From: Lota lota | Lineage: Eukaryota; Chordata; Actinopteri; Gadiformes; Lotidae | Length of the DNA stretch: 64,000 nt | Assembly (NCBI GenBank): GCA_026745465.1 | Contig: JACYXH010000221.1 | Location: forward strand, 511,501-575,500 | Reading direction: 5' to 3' | Shown: piece by piece, positions 12,330 through 35,639 of the stretch | How positions within the stretch are numbered: the first letter of the stretch is position 1 | How the letters are laid out: every line of letters begins with the position of its first letter | The notes under the pieces: model-generated | Told to the model about the DNA's origin: nothing | Databases searched by the model: none | Seen by the model: only the letters and a program-made list of their open reading frames with translations | Position numbers and translations under genes: made by a program

Positions 12330-14665
12330 TCTTTCGAGGCAAATCTCATCATGTCATTTTGCAAACGGTAATGCATCAGTACAAACAGTGACAAATATCA
12401 CAGTTAAAGCTGGCTTTTATTTGATCACCTCCAGTTGAAGCGTCTAACTTTGTTACACTGCTGCAGACGTCCCCATCGTTCAGAATGTCAAAGCATTTGT
12501 TTTTTGTATAGTTTTTTCTAATTGCAAACTGTTTCATAGCATGCCCTGGTCTTTATCCATGACTGAAGGATATGGCCGGATGTGGTGTTTCAGGCTGGAG
12601 TTAAGTATATGGGTAGAATTTAAAATAAACCTTTTAACAAGGGTATAGAACCTCAATGTGTTAAATTGAAATAGGGCAATTGGCATCAGCATACAAGAGT
12701 GAGTGTATATCACAGCTTACGGTTTACAACCCACTGCAGTAAAGAAATGCTCTACTGTATGCCTCGTTTTACACTTACGCTTTTAGTTGGTGTCTTAAAA
12801 GTGTCGCTGAAGAAGTTTATGTTTACCATCTTCAGTGATTTGAGTCTGGTCCACTCCCAATTCTCCACCGGGCCACAAAACCTATGGATCCTGCATGGGC
12901 TTTCAGTGCCCTAACTCGGAGGTTACTGTTGTTATGTCTTTATACTACTGTCACAAGCAGTGACGATTCCCGTTACTCGCATGCGGTCCACTTCCTGGTC
13001 AGGGTTGTGGCTCCATGGGGCAGGGAATAAAACAAGGGTCTGTTTAAATGACATGACAAACAAGCCAAGCCATGAATTTAGAGCAGGATATTGGCTGGAG
13101 GGGAGCTGTTTGGAAGGTAATTACATCAAAGGCTGTTGTGGGACTATTTGGCACACAGAAATTGCAGCCGACAATAAGCAAATCACCTACAAGCAGTAAT
13201 CAGGGACCCTCGTTGTGACTAGGAGGCCTTCTTTGTGACTTTTTCACAGTGAAATAATTCCTCTTCCATTGTTTTGGTTTGCAATTTATTAACCTGCAAT
13301 TGTGCAGAGGCAAAGTTCTAAAGCACCGTTTATGCCATGTGTCTCATCAGGGTAGGGTTCGGGAGGCCGGGGTTAGGTAGGTTTTGAACATGTTCCACCT
13401 TTCCAAAGCAACAGGTTCTTTTTTTTCAACTAATTGGCCAATGGAATACACAGGAGCAATGTGTTGTTTTGGATTCTGCTGAAGGGCGGCGTCACGATTT
13501 TTACATGTGAAGGGAGCTTATGATTTGTGTTCTCTTTTTAATCGGTTTGTCGAGAGTGTTTTAATAAAGTTTAATTTGTATTGAATTCTGTATCGGTGCG
13601 AATGAACTGGGGAAGAGCGCTCCAGGAGAGTCTTTAATTATGGGGGAAAATGTAACATTCGACATTTTAAGAGGATTATTAACAAACTTCAAATTGCAGT
13701 ACTCTTTTAAATTCCACTTTCCCAAATCCTCCGTCGATGTGGAGTCATTGGGCTACCGGCACAACCCTGAATGTCATTTCATTTGGCAAAACTTTTCTTG
13801 GAATAGTTTCTTGCCAAAATTTGCTCCCAAATCTCATAGCTCCTCCTAGTTTTGTAACTTCCTGCTGTACACGTACAATGCGCTGTTTTTAGCTGTGGCA
13901 GAAGACTAGTTTGCCTAACCTTTTAATGCACTGGGGTGTGATTAAGACTCTGGAGAGCAGTGGGAGGGACAGGTTGGGCGATTCGTTTACATGATAACGT
14001 GAGGACTGTCCCTCCCGCCCATTAGCAGTTCAAATCTCTTTCCTGCAGCTTTAATTTTATCTCTGAAACAAGAAGTCCCATGATTAATATTCCCATATGT
14101 ACATGTGCACATGTATTTGTTTTATTTTCATCTTCTTATATTTGGGATTCATTGGTATTCATTCATGTATCAGCAACGAGGGTGTCTTCCTGTGTTGTTG
14201 AGTTAGTGTAAATATCCTATTGATTCCTTATCTGTGTTATATTACAAGTTTTGCGTAGATTTTTCTTAATTGCCTCCCGCTTAGGCTAGGATAAGGGAAT
14301 ACACAAATAGTGTGTGTGTGTGGTCCCATGGCATCACACACATTTTCTCATTAGGACAAGAAACTAAAACTGCAATCTGAAGCCTGATTAAATGTATCAT
14401 TATTTCACACCGTTTAGTTTCCATTAGAACTTAAAAATAAATTCCCTTTATCCAATATAAAATAAACACAAAAACAAACAAAAAAAACCAAAAAGCTTAC
14501 TTAATTGGATAATGCAATTGTTTGAGCAGTTTGTTCATGACCATTTCCAATTAAATAAACATAATAGCGGAGATAAACTGGGTGCTCTTAAATAGAGCAC
14601 ACAGGCATCCAAGATCTGTTACAGTCAATGTTTCTCAAGTTCAACGAAGCTCATTATTTTAACAG

Positions 14666-14806
<141 letters not shown>

Positions 14807-15039
14807 CTGGGATACTTTGTGTGCATTGGTGTAGGAATAGAAGTAAAACTGAGTGTGGAAAGCCAGATGTTTCCTCAGGGGCCGCGTGACGTGCTCCGCG
14901 GGGGGTGCAGAGGGACGCATGCTGTGCTCGCTGTAATTGGTGCATGTGTAAACGCCAGCCCTCGCTGCGGTCCCTTTCGCTGTATGTTTTCCCCGCATAT
15001 TCATCTTCCCAATGGATTGCAATCCAGGTCGCTACCCAA

Positions 15040-16123
<1,084 letters not shown>

Positions 16124-16149
16124 CATGTACATGTAATTACATGTACATG
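16124..16149. repeat. 26-bp perfect palindrome
   Basis: The sequence CATGTACATGTAA followed by its exact reverse complement forms a palindrome with no spacer, centred on AATT. Confidence 0.95.
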
Positions 16150-16497
16150 TACCATGCTATCTGGATTTCTATTTCTTCTGCTCTACTATTTTGTAGACAA
16201 CCTATATTGGAGCACAGTGTGATTTTTAAAGTGCGTTTATTTTTATTTTTTTTTGGCCGGTCTGAACATCAGATGGTGCAGTCGGAACCAGCTGGTGGGA
16301 GGATGACATCGTTCACCAGTGATCTGCTCCTATTGGTAGTGTCCAGCTAACTAATAGTATACATTCCCAATGATTCATACGTATAGAGGAGGCGTGAAGA
16401 GCTTCGCAAACCCTTAAGTTGTCGTCACTGAGAAATGCCTTTTCATGAAGTCAATGCACACAGAAGGCTATTCAGGCCATTCTGGATTATTCTGTCT

Positions 16498-17035
16498 TCC
16501 AGTAGTCCTACTATGTTATAGCAGAACTTCTGATCCAGCAGTCCTACTATGTTACAGCAGAACTTCTGATCCAGCAGTCCTACTATGTAATAGCTGAACT
16601 TCTGATCCAGCAGTCCTACTATGTTATAGCTGAACTTCTGATCCAGCAGTCCTACTATGTAATAGCTGAACTTCTGATCCAGCAGTCCTACTATGTTATA
16701 GCTGAACTTCTGATCCAGCAGTCCTACTATGTTATAGCTGAACTTCTGATCCAGCAGTCCTACTAAGTTATAGCTGAACATCTGATCCAGCAGTCCTACT
16801 ATGTTACAGCTGAACTTCTGATCCAGCAGTCCTACTATGTTACAGCAGAACTTCTGATCCAGTAGTCCTACTATGTTACAGCAGAACTTCTGATCCAGCA
16901 GTCCTACTATGTTATAGCTGAACTTCTGATCCAGCAGTCCTACTATGTTACAGCAGAACTTCTGATCCAGTAGTCCTACTATGTTACAGCAGGACTTCTG
17001 AACCATCGGTCCTACTATGTTAAAGCAGAACTTCT
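16498..17035. repeat. 36-bp minisatellite, about 15 copies
   Basis: Tandem units of 36 bp with the core CAGTCCTACTATGTTA and ending CTTCTGATC. Units differ mainly at one or two sites (TTATAGCTG versus TTACAGCAG versus TAATAGCTG), and degenerate copies occur at both ends. Because the period is a multiple of three, a minus-strand frame stays open across it (DQKF..NIVGLL repeats), which is a consequence of the array. Confidence 0.96.
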
Positions 17036-17787
17036 GGGGGGAGACAGCAGAGAGCCTGGGTCGGAAAGCAGAAACTGAAAGGGTGGAGTTACGCCTTGTT
17101 TCCTGTTTCGTTACGTAGATATTGTACAGTAAACAAATGCATTCTTGCGAGTGGATGAAGCTTTCAGAAGGGGATTCTGAAGGGGATAAGCGTGTTTCTA
17201 CAGTGTACTACTGCTGGGTGTGGGTGTGTATTCGTCAATTTTGTGCTTACAGATCCCTGCCTCCAGCAACATAATTGGTCGTAACAGATATCAAGTGAAA
17301 GAAAGTGAAACGCCCCGTTTGCCAAGATTTGAGCTCGTCTGCCATCAGACTTTAGATATGAATCTAAAGTCGGATTTTGAGAGCTTAATTCTGGAAATAC
17401 ACATAATGGCTTCCACAGCAGATTAACTTGCCATGAAGAAATCATTCTTGCCAAGGCCATGGTTGGTAAATTGTTGGACGATCAACATACAAACAATTGG
17501 TAAGGTAAAAGAGTTAGATGTTACAAAGAAATACATTGAAAGAACTTCACCATTTCATATCCTAAACATCCTTGCCATAGCTTCGTCACTAGATCTGTCA
17601 CAAGACAGCAGTAGGAACTTGTATGTCTTTTTGTGTACCTTATCAGTATTACTTATCACTATTGTAGTTGTATATACAGCATATGTATACAATACATATT
17701 CGTAGAGTTTATTTATGTGCAATTATTACATATATTCATCTATTGATACATACCAGTGTATATAAATACATTTATATATGTATTTAA

Positions 17788-17885
17788 CCTAACCATTCTT
17801 CCATGGACGTTTTTCTATACATGTGTGTGTGTTTATCCTAATCATTCTATTGTGGACGTTTTTCTAGACATGCATCTGTGTGTGT
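17788..17885. repeat. 49-bp tandem duplication, two copies
   Basis: Two adjacent 49-bp copies (17788-17836 and 17837-17885) both contain CCTAA-CATTCT, TGGACGTTTTTCTA and a short TG run. Confidence 0.85.
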
Positions 17886-17913
17886 ATTTGCAGGCGTAGA
17901 GCAGGCAGCCGGA

Positions 17914-17935
17914 TTGGGGGGGGGGGGGGGGGGGG
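17914..17935. repeat. poly-G tract
   Basis: Run of about 20 G, preceded by CCGGATT. Confidence 0.9.
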
Positions 17936-19458
17936 CTGGGGTCTAGGTGGGCTCATGCAGCTCCCTCGGTGCTCGTCAGATTACCAGCAGGCTATTTTTA
18001 GACCGCTAATAAGAATTCATTTGAGGCTTGGACTTCAATTGAAACCAGGTGTAACACGAAGCGCCAGCCAGGAAACATTTGGCATAAAAATAAAACAAAA
18101 TCACTAATTACCTCACAAAGTAATGGCTGACTGTTTGCATGACGGAATAATGTGATGGTTCATACATTATTTATAGGGATGAGTGAAATATTTAAGGGTT
18201 GCTGTGGTTTGCCATCACATTTCCTTTTGAGCTGAGGGCATTGTAAGTGTCTATTGTGTCACCTAAATATTTTAAGGTTTTGACACGGTAAAGGCCTCTT
18301 CGTCTCTGGCCCCACGACACACCTCCAATACATCATTCTTCTACTCACGCACATAATGCAGCCGTGATCTGTTTCCGACCCGAAAGAACTGTCAGGATCC
18401 GTTTTAATTCTGCGTAGTGCAGCCTGCTGTCGTATCCACTCCAGTGAAACTAATCTGCTCCATGAAATATTAAACTTTCACGCTCAAAAGGCGAGAGGAA
18501 CAAGACAACTGTTGAAAAAAGAAAACGGAAATGTCAAGCTTGCTTTTGAACCGACTTGAATAACTAAGCTCATGTCTGATGCACTGGCAATATCCTTTGT
18601 GGTTTGAACTTGATATAATTATTCATAATGGATTATAATAACAGTAATTACAATAATACAAGCCTTTGATGTGTTCATATTGATTGATTTGAATACTAAT
18701 TGGTACTATATGTACAGTCTGTCTGCCTACCAATTAATGTTGACGTGCAACACATATTTGAGGGCGATGGAAAGATATCCTTGGAAGAACGTATCTTTAT
18801 TAAAAAGTGTTTTTTTTGCATCTGCTGAATGACCTTGAAGGACTATCCAGGTATCACTTTCACCAAGTAATAACCTCCACTAGCTGCTCTGGCTTGCTAA
18901 GTGTCTCTTGTAGCTGCTTAGAAGCTGGCCTCCTCTGACATGCCAAAATCCCCTCAGCGCGATGGAGGAACATGAGAGCTAGGGGTGGAATAACAAACCA
19001 ATATTCAAGGCATAAAAAAAAAAAAGTAATTCAATGTGATTTATTTTCAAGGGCTTTACTCTTGTCATAATTACTAAATCTAGACCAGGAATGCTAGGCT
19101 ACAGGCAAATTGGAATACCTTTATATATAGGCAAAGCGATACAAAAAAACACAAAATGGCTGAGATACAATACCGGTTCCCTCATCTCCGAAGAATGGCA
19201 CTCATGCATTATGGATATTCACTAATGAGATCAGCAAAATTATTCTACCACAGCCGCAGTAATGTAGAGAATACTTGTGAGTGTATATATATTTATATAA
19301 TCATTTGTTTGACTATTTATCTGTATTATTTGTTTGTCCTTATTTTGGGGAAAAAACATGATGTGAGGTGCTTTTGAGTTCAATTTGGTTTCCATGGGGA
19401 TGTAAACACAATAGGCATTTGGTTTCTGTGTTACGTCACACTAAATGTGCCATGATTG

Positions 19459-22178
<2,720 letters not shown>

Positions 22179-24059
22179 CCGCAAAAGAGGACACAGCCGC
22201 ACATCTTCCACCATGATTAAATGGCAATGTTCCCCAACGTAAAGCCCCCTCGCTTGTCCCTTCAGCCTGCCACGCCCACCTCTCCTCTGTTTCCACTCAG
22301 TGCCCCATCGCCTCCTCGTCCCACGCAGCCCAACAGGGGAGATAAAGATGCTGTTGTTTGGAGACGGAGACCTCCATTTCACATTGGTGCAACTTTGTGG
22401 TATTATATGCAAATGGCCTTAAGATGAAGGTGAAAACGGTTTGATGTGCAAATGATGAGTTTAGGGGCATTGTGGATGTGCACACCATGCCGTCTCTGAT
22501 AATTACCTTCGCTGCCTTTGAGGGAAGACGCTTCATTAGAGTCGAAGCTAACATGTGGTTAAAAACAACGCTGATAGAATGACATTGTATATACAGAACA
22601 GAGTAGCATAGACTTTAGATTTGAATCCGTAGTTCTTGAGAGCGTCAGCGGTTGACAGTGTCTGTTAATGAATGGGCTAGTGTGTTGGAGACATCATTGG
22701 AATTTCTTCATGACCGTAGACCCACATTGCGATACATAGTCACTGCCAGCAAATCATGGGTGTTCTCATTTATTACTTTTATTTAACAAGTTTAATCCAG
22801 GAAGAGAAGAAGAATATAGAAACATGCCAGAAATGTACGAGTGAAAAATAATAATTCTCAGCACTATGATCATTTCCAGGTTAGGTAAGGTAGGGAATTC
22901 TACTCTTTTTGTTTCAAATAGATCCATTCGGGTCCATCCAAAATTTATGATTGGCTAAACTCATCACACTAATTATCGCTATTATATATCTCGCACTGCT
23001 CTACACCAGGCTGTATTTATGAAGCTACAACAGTTAATGTTGATCAAAGCACTACGCACACTCCAGATTAATGAGCCATTGATAGACTTCCATTGGCCTG
23101 CTCCATTTCTTTTATTTATTTCAGTTTATTTATTCATCTATTGTCTTTCTTCAGAAAGTGATTTTGCTGCAGGGGTATTGGTTCACTTTCGGATCCACCA
23201 AGACTTGATTTCAAGGTAGCTGGACTGTTTTGATTTAGTTTTCTTTAAGATATTGATGCTCTGCAGTCAGAAGAAGAGCACGATACGGGCATGCATTGTT
23301 CGACAGATTTAGAGGGAAAAAAAACGAAAGGGGATCCAGTCTCTCGCCATTTTCATCTATTACAAATCAGGGAAAAACGAGCTTCACTCTGATGTTTCGG
23401 TTGTGACGTGTAGGAAATGTAATGTTTCCCCAACACTTAGTAAACCGATGCCGAATGGGATTGTGCTGTGGAGGACGTGAAATGTTTTTTTTTTTTGCTT
23501 CTTTTTGCACACTCACCACGGCTAGATAGATAAGGCTTTGTTCTGTGTTTTAGAGCAGATACTTTCAGGGAAAGATGGGTGTTTTCCACGCCTGGAAGGC
23601 GTGAGCAGTAAAAGGAGTGCAATGAAAAATTGCCAAGGTTGACTAAGGACAGATAAGAGTCACAAATGTGTTATAATTAAGGAAGGTGACGTGCTCAAGC
23701 TGCTCTCTATCTGCTGTTCTGTAGGAGGGAGGGGGACACGCCAACGAAGAGTAAGGGGGAGCCTGCAACACATAAATAAACAAACACACAAACAAACTCG
23801 TATGCATTCTTTATGAACATATACGTCTTTCTTTGGAATAAAAAAAAAACACACTGGATCATTTGCAGATTATGTCTTTTTAAATATACCCAAGTAAGTT
23901 ACAGGACACTTTTAAAATACACCAACGCTTATGAATAATGAATCCGGCTTCCATGTTCGTCTCCGTGGGTGTGTTGTGTCGGAGGGTGTATGTGTGTTCG
24001 TGAGAGTGCACAGAATGTGTACACATTCCGTGACAAGGCGGCCCCTCCCAGAGTGGTAA
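22179..24059. other. spacer, nothing recognised
   Basis: Unique sequence. A short T run at 23485-23496. No gene recognised. Confidence 0.5.
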
Positions 24060-24275
24060 CGGTTTTCTGTGCGTGCGGACTGCAGGCTGGTGGTCGTGTT
24101 GATTAATATAGGAGCTGTGCGGCAGGACTGCACTGTGATTAATTGGGCTCAGGACCTCATCTGCAGTGTTTTGATGAAAATGAAGAGAGGAAGTGGGGTT
24201 GTGCTGCGAGAGCAGAGGGGGGGCTACGCGCCGTGGCAGCCAGGCCGTCTAATGAAGCGGCCCAGCCACCAGCCT
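24060..24275. promoter_or_regulatory. enhancer-like noncoding block (tentative)
   Basis: Unique sequence with two GATTAAT words (TTGATTAATATAGG and GTGATTAATTGGGC), balanced GC and no coding signal, immediately left of the (CA)n tract. Called on motif content only. Confidence 0.2.
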
Positions 24276-24287
24276 GATTGTTAGCGT

Positions 24288-24440
<153 letters not shown>

Positions 24441-24590
24441 TCGTCAGGTGTACGTGGGTATTTTTCCATCTTGTGGATTGTAAATTGTGACAGAGAAATG
24501 CAAGCATATTTCAATGGGTCAGCATTTGTTTTTGCTGGCATTTCTATGGGCTGTGTCTGTGTGTGCTTATTTCAGTTTGTCTCATGAAGT

Positions 24591-24663
24591 GGCAAGGGAC
24601 ATGTTGGTCAGGAACTGTCTAAATGACAGTAAATGAATGTTCCTGACCAGCATGTCCCTTGCC
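24591..24663 (+). ncRNA. near-perfect hairpin, possible small-RNA precursor
   Basis: The arms are 24591-24615 (GGCAAGGGACATGTTGGTC then AGGAAC) and 24639-24663, with a 23-nt loop. All 25 positions pair except one T-G, which is a U-G wobble if the plus strand is transcribed and an A-C mismatch on the minus strand. The loop contains a competing ACTGTC/GACAGT stem (24614-24630). No further pairing extends below the arms, unlike a typical animal pri-miRNA, and I do not recognise the arm as a known miRNA. It could equally be a small MITE remnant or an inverted duplication. Confidence 0.35.
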
Positions 24664-24930
24664 TGCTGCTACAGTGGTGACACCTGTAGTCTTAACACGC
24701 CTAAATATAATTTATCATAACAACGAGGTTTTGCTTTTTTTCTCTTCTAGAAGACGATCCAAAAAGATATCAATTTGGAAGGAATTTTTATTAGACTTAA
24801 ATAAATAGAAAAATACATAAAATACAAAAGACAACGATGAATAACTTTCTTTTTATCTTTGGTATATATTAAGAAGGGAAACCAAGGTGAAGTAAATGTT
24901 CCACTCATTGTGAATTGAAGTGAGCATTAC

Positions 24931-25700
24931 TACATATTGAAGGAGGTGCATGTTAAGGGAGCAGTACTGCAGGGTGAAGGAGGTGCATGTTAAGGGAGCA
25001 GTACTGCAGGGTGAAGGAGGTGCATGTTAAGGGAGCAGTACTGCAGGGTGAAGGAGGTGCATGTTAAGGGAGCAGTATGGGTGAAGGAGGTACATATTAA
25101 AAGGGAGCAGTACTGTATGTTGAAGGAGGTGCATGTTAAGGGAGCAGTACTGCAGGGTGAAGGAGGTGCATGTTAAGGGAGCAGTACTGCAGGGTGAAGG
25201 AGGTGCATGTTAAGGGAGCAGTACTGCAGGGTGAAGGAGGTGCATGTTAAGGGAGCAGTACTGCAGGGTGAAGGAGGTGCATGTTAAGGGAGCAGTATGG
25301 GTGAAGGAGGTACATATTAAAAGGGAGCAGTACTGTATGTTGAAGGAGGTGCATGTTAAGGGAGCAGTACTGCAGGGTGAAGGAGGTGCATGTTAAGGGA
25401 GCAGTACTGCAGGGTGAAGGAGGTGCATGTTAAGGGAGCAGTACTGCAGGGTGAAGGAGGTGCATGTTAAGGGAGCAGTACTGCAGGGTGAAGGAGGTGC
25501 ATGTTAAGGGAGCAGTATGGGTGAAGGAGGTACATATTAAAAGGGAGCAGTACTGTATGTTGAAGGAGGTGCATGTTAAGGGAGCAGTATTACAGGGTGA
25601 AGGAGGTGCATGTTAAGTGAGCAGTACTGCAGGGTGAAAGAGGTGCATGTTAAGTGAGCAGTACTGCAGGGTGAAAGAGGTACATCATAAGGGAGCAGTG
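24931..25700. repeat. 37-bp minisatellite with 220-bp higher-order repeat
   Basis: The basic unit A is 37 bp (core GCAGTACTGCAGGGTGAAGG). A 35-bp variant B (GCAGTATGGGTGAAGGAGG...) and a 37-bp variant C (GCAGTACTGTATGTTGAAGG) alternate with it in the order B-C-A-A-A-A. B starts at 25072, 25292 and 25512, an exact 220-bp period, and the first two 220-bp units read identical. The array opens with a partial unit and three A, and closes with diverged A units. Confidence 0.96.
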
Positions 25701-26179
25701 TTACGTCCCAATGTGTACGTCTCTCTCGTCAATCTATTTACTGCATGGTGAATGTGGGAGAACTGGTGAGAGTGATGGACTACTGCTCCAGACGAAGAAC
25801 CTGACCCAGCCCTTTTCACATTAGCACCAATTAGAGTGTCCATGTTAGGCGCCTCTCTAATTGTAAATCAGCTTTCTAAAACACGCACAATCACTTTTAT
25901 TGTCTCTTAAGCAGCGGTCGAAATACCAGGTCGGGCAGGTAGAAGTCCCTGCCAGTGTTTAAAGGAGAGCGTCTGGATTTTCTAATTAGCTGCAGTGCAA
26001 TTAATGAGATCAGCCGGGTCAGAGCAGGGCTGGAAAGGGCGGGGAAAAAGTCAGGACATTTACATTCCAGGCATAGAATTTGACACTTTTGCTCACAATA
26101 CACGACAAAAACGGACAGTATCCATATCTTTCGATAAGAAAAACGCATGTCTGTGTAACGTGCATTACACGATTACCAG

Positions 26180-26250
26180 GGTATGGGTTAAGGAGGTAGG
26201 GAGCAGTACTGTATGTTGAAGGAGGTGCATATTAAGGGAGCAGTATTGCA
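26180..26250. repeat. detached minisatellite fragment
   Basis: A B-like piece, one C unit and a partial A-like unit of the 24931-25700 array reappear 480 bp beyond its end, in the same orientation and order (B-C-A). Confidence 0.9.
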
Positions 26251-32641
<6,391 letters not shown>

Positions 32642-32945
32642 TTTTTTCAGGGGACATTGATTAATTATGCCACACACAATTAGCCCTTCAAACGGAGTGT
32701 GTCCTCCTCTCCCCTGTGGAAGAGGTGATGTCAGGATTTGATGGGGCATTAGGCATTATTGCACCTTGTGTTTCCTCAGAGATTGCTAGAGAGAGTACGG
32801 GTGGGGAAGGCACGTCTCGGCGTGTGGTTATGAGTGGGAGATGCAGGGTGGAGGCCCTGAGAAGGGTGTAGCGAGAACATCGCTAAATGGGGCTTTTAGA
32901 CCCTGTGTCAATATTGATTTCCAACACTTCTTCTTTTGGTGCCAG

Positions 32946-33047
32946 GGTCTGCCGGGTGAGGGTTCTTGGCCTAACGTCGGTGGCACCTCCCTGCCTGAGA
33001 GGAAGACATGCAGTGAGAGACAGATGAAGAGCACACAGGGAACGGAG
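32946..33047 (+). CDS. candidate splice-flanked exon, unknown gene
   Basis: The segment is preceded by a pyrimidine-rich acceptor (CTTCTTCTTTTGGTGCCAG) and followed by a consensus-like donor (GGAG|GTAAGC). It is 102 nt long and open in phase 0 for 34 codons, with an exon peptide starting GLPGEGSWPNVGG and containing LPERKTCSERQM. I recognise no family. Splice-like motifs occur by chance at this scale, so this is a weak prediction. It could also be a noncoding RNA exon. Confidence 0.2.

Positions 33048-35639
<2,592 letters not shown>

Noticed and set aside
16443-17006. 187-codon minus-strand frame with 12-residue repeats
   Set aside because: The frame is explained by a 36-bp tandem repeat. 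There is no start context, family or flanking coding signal.
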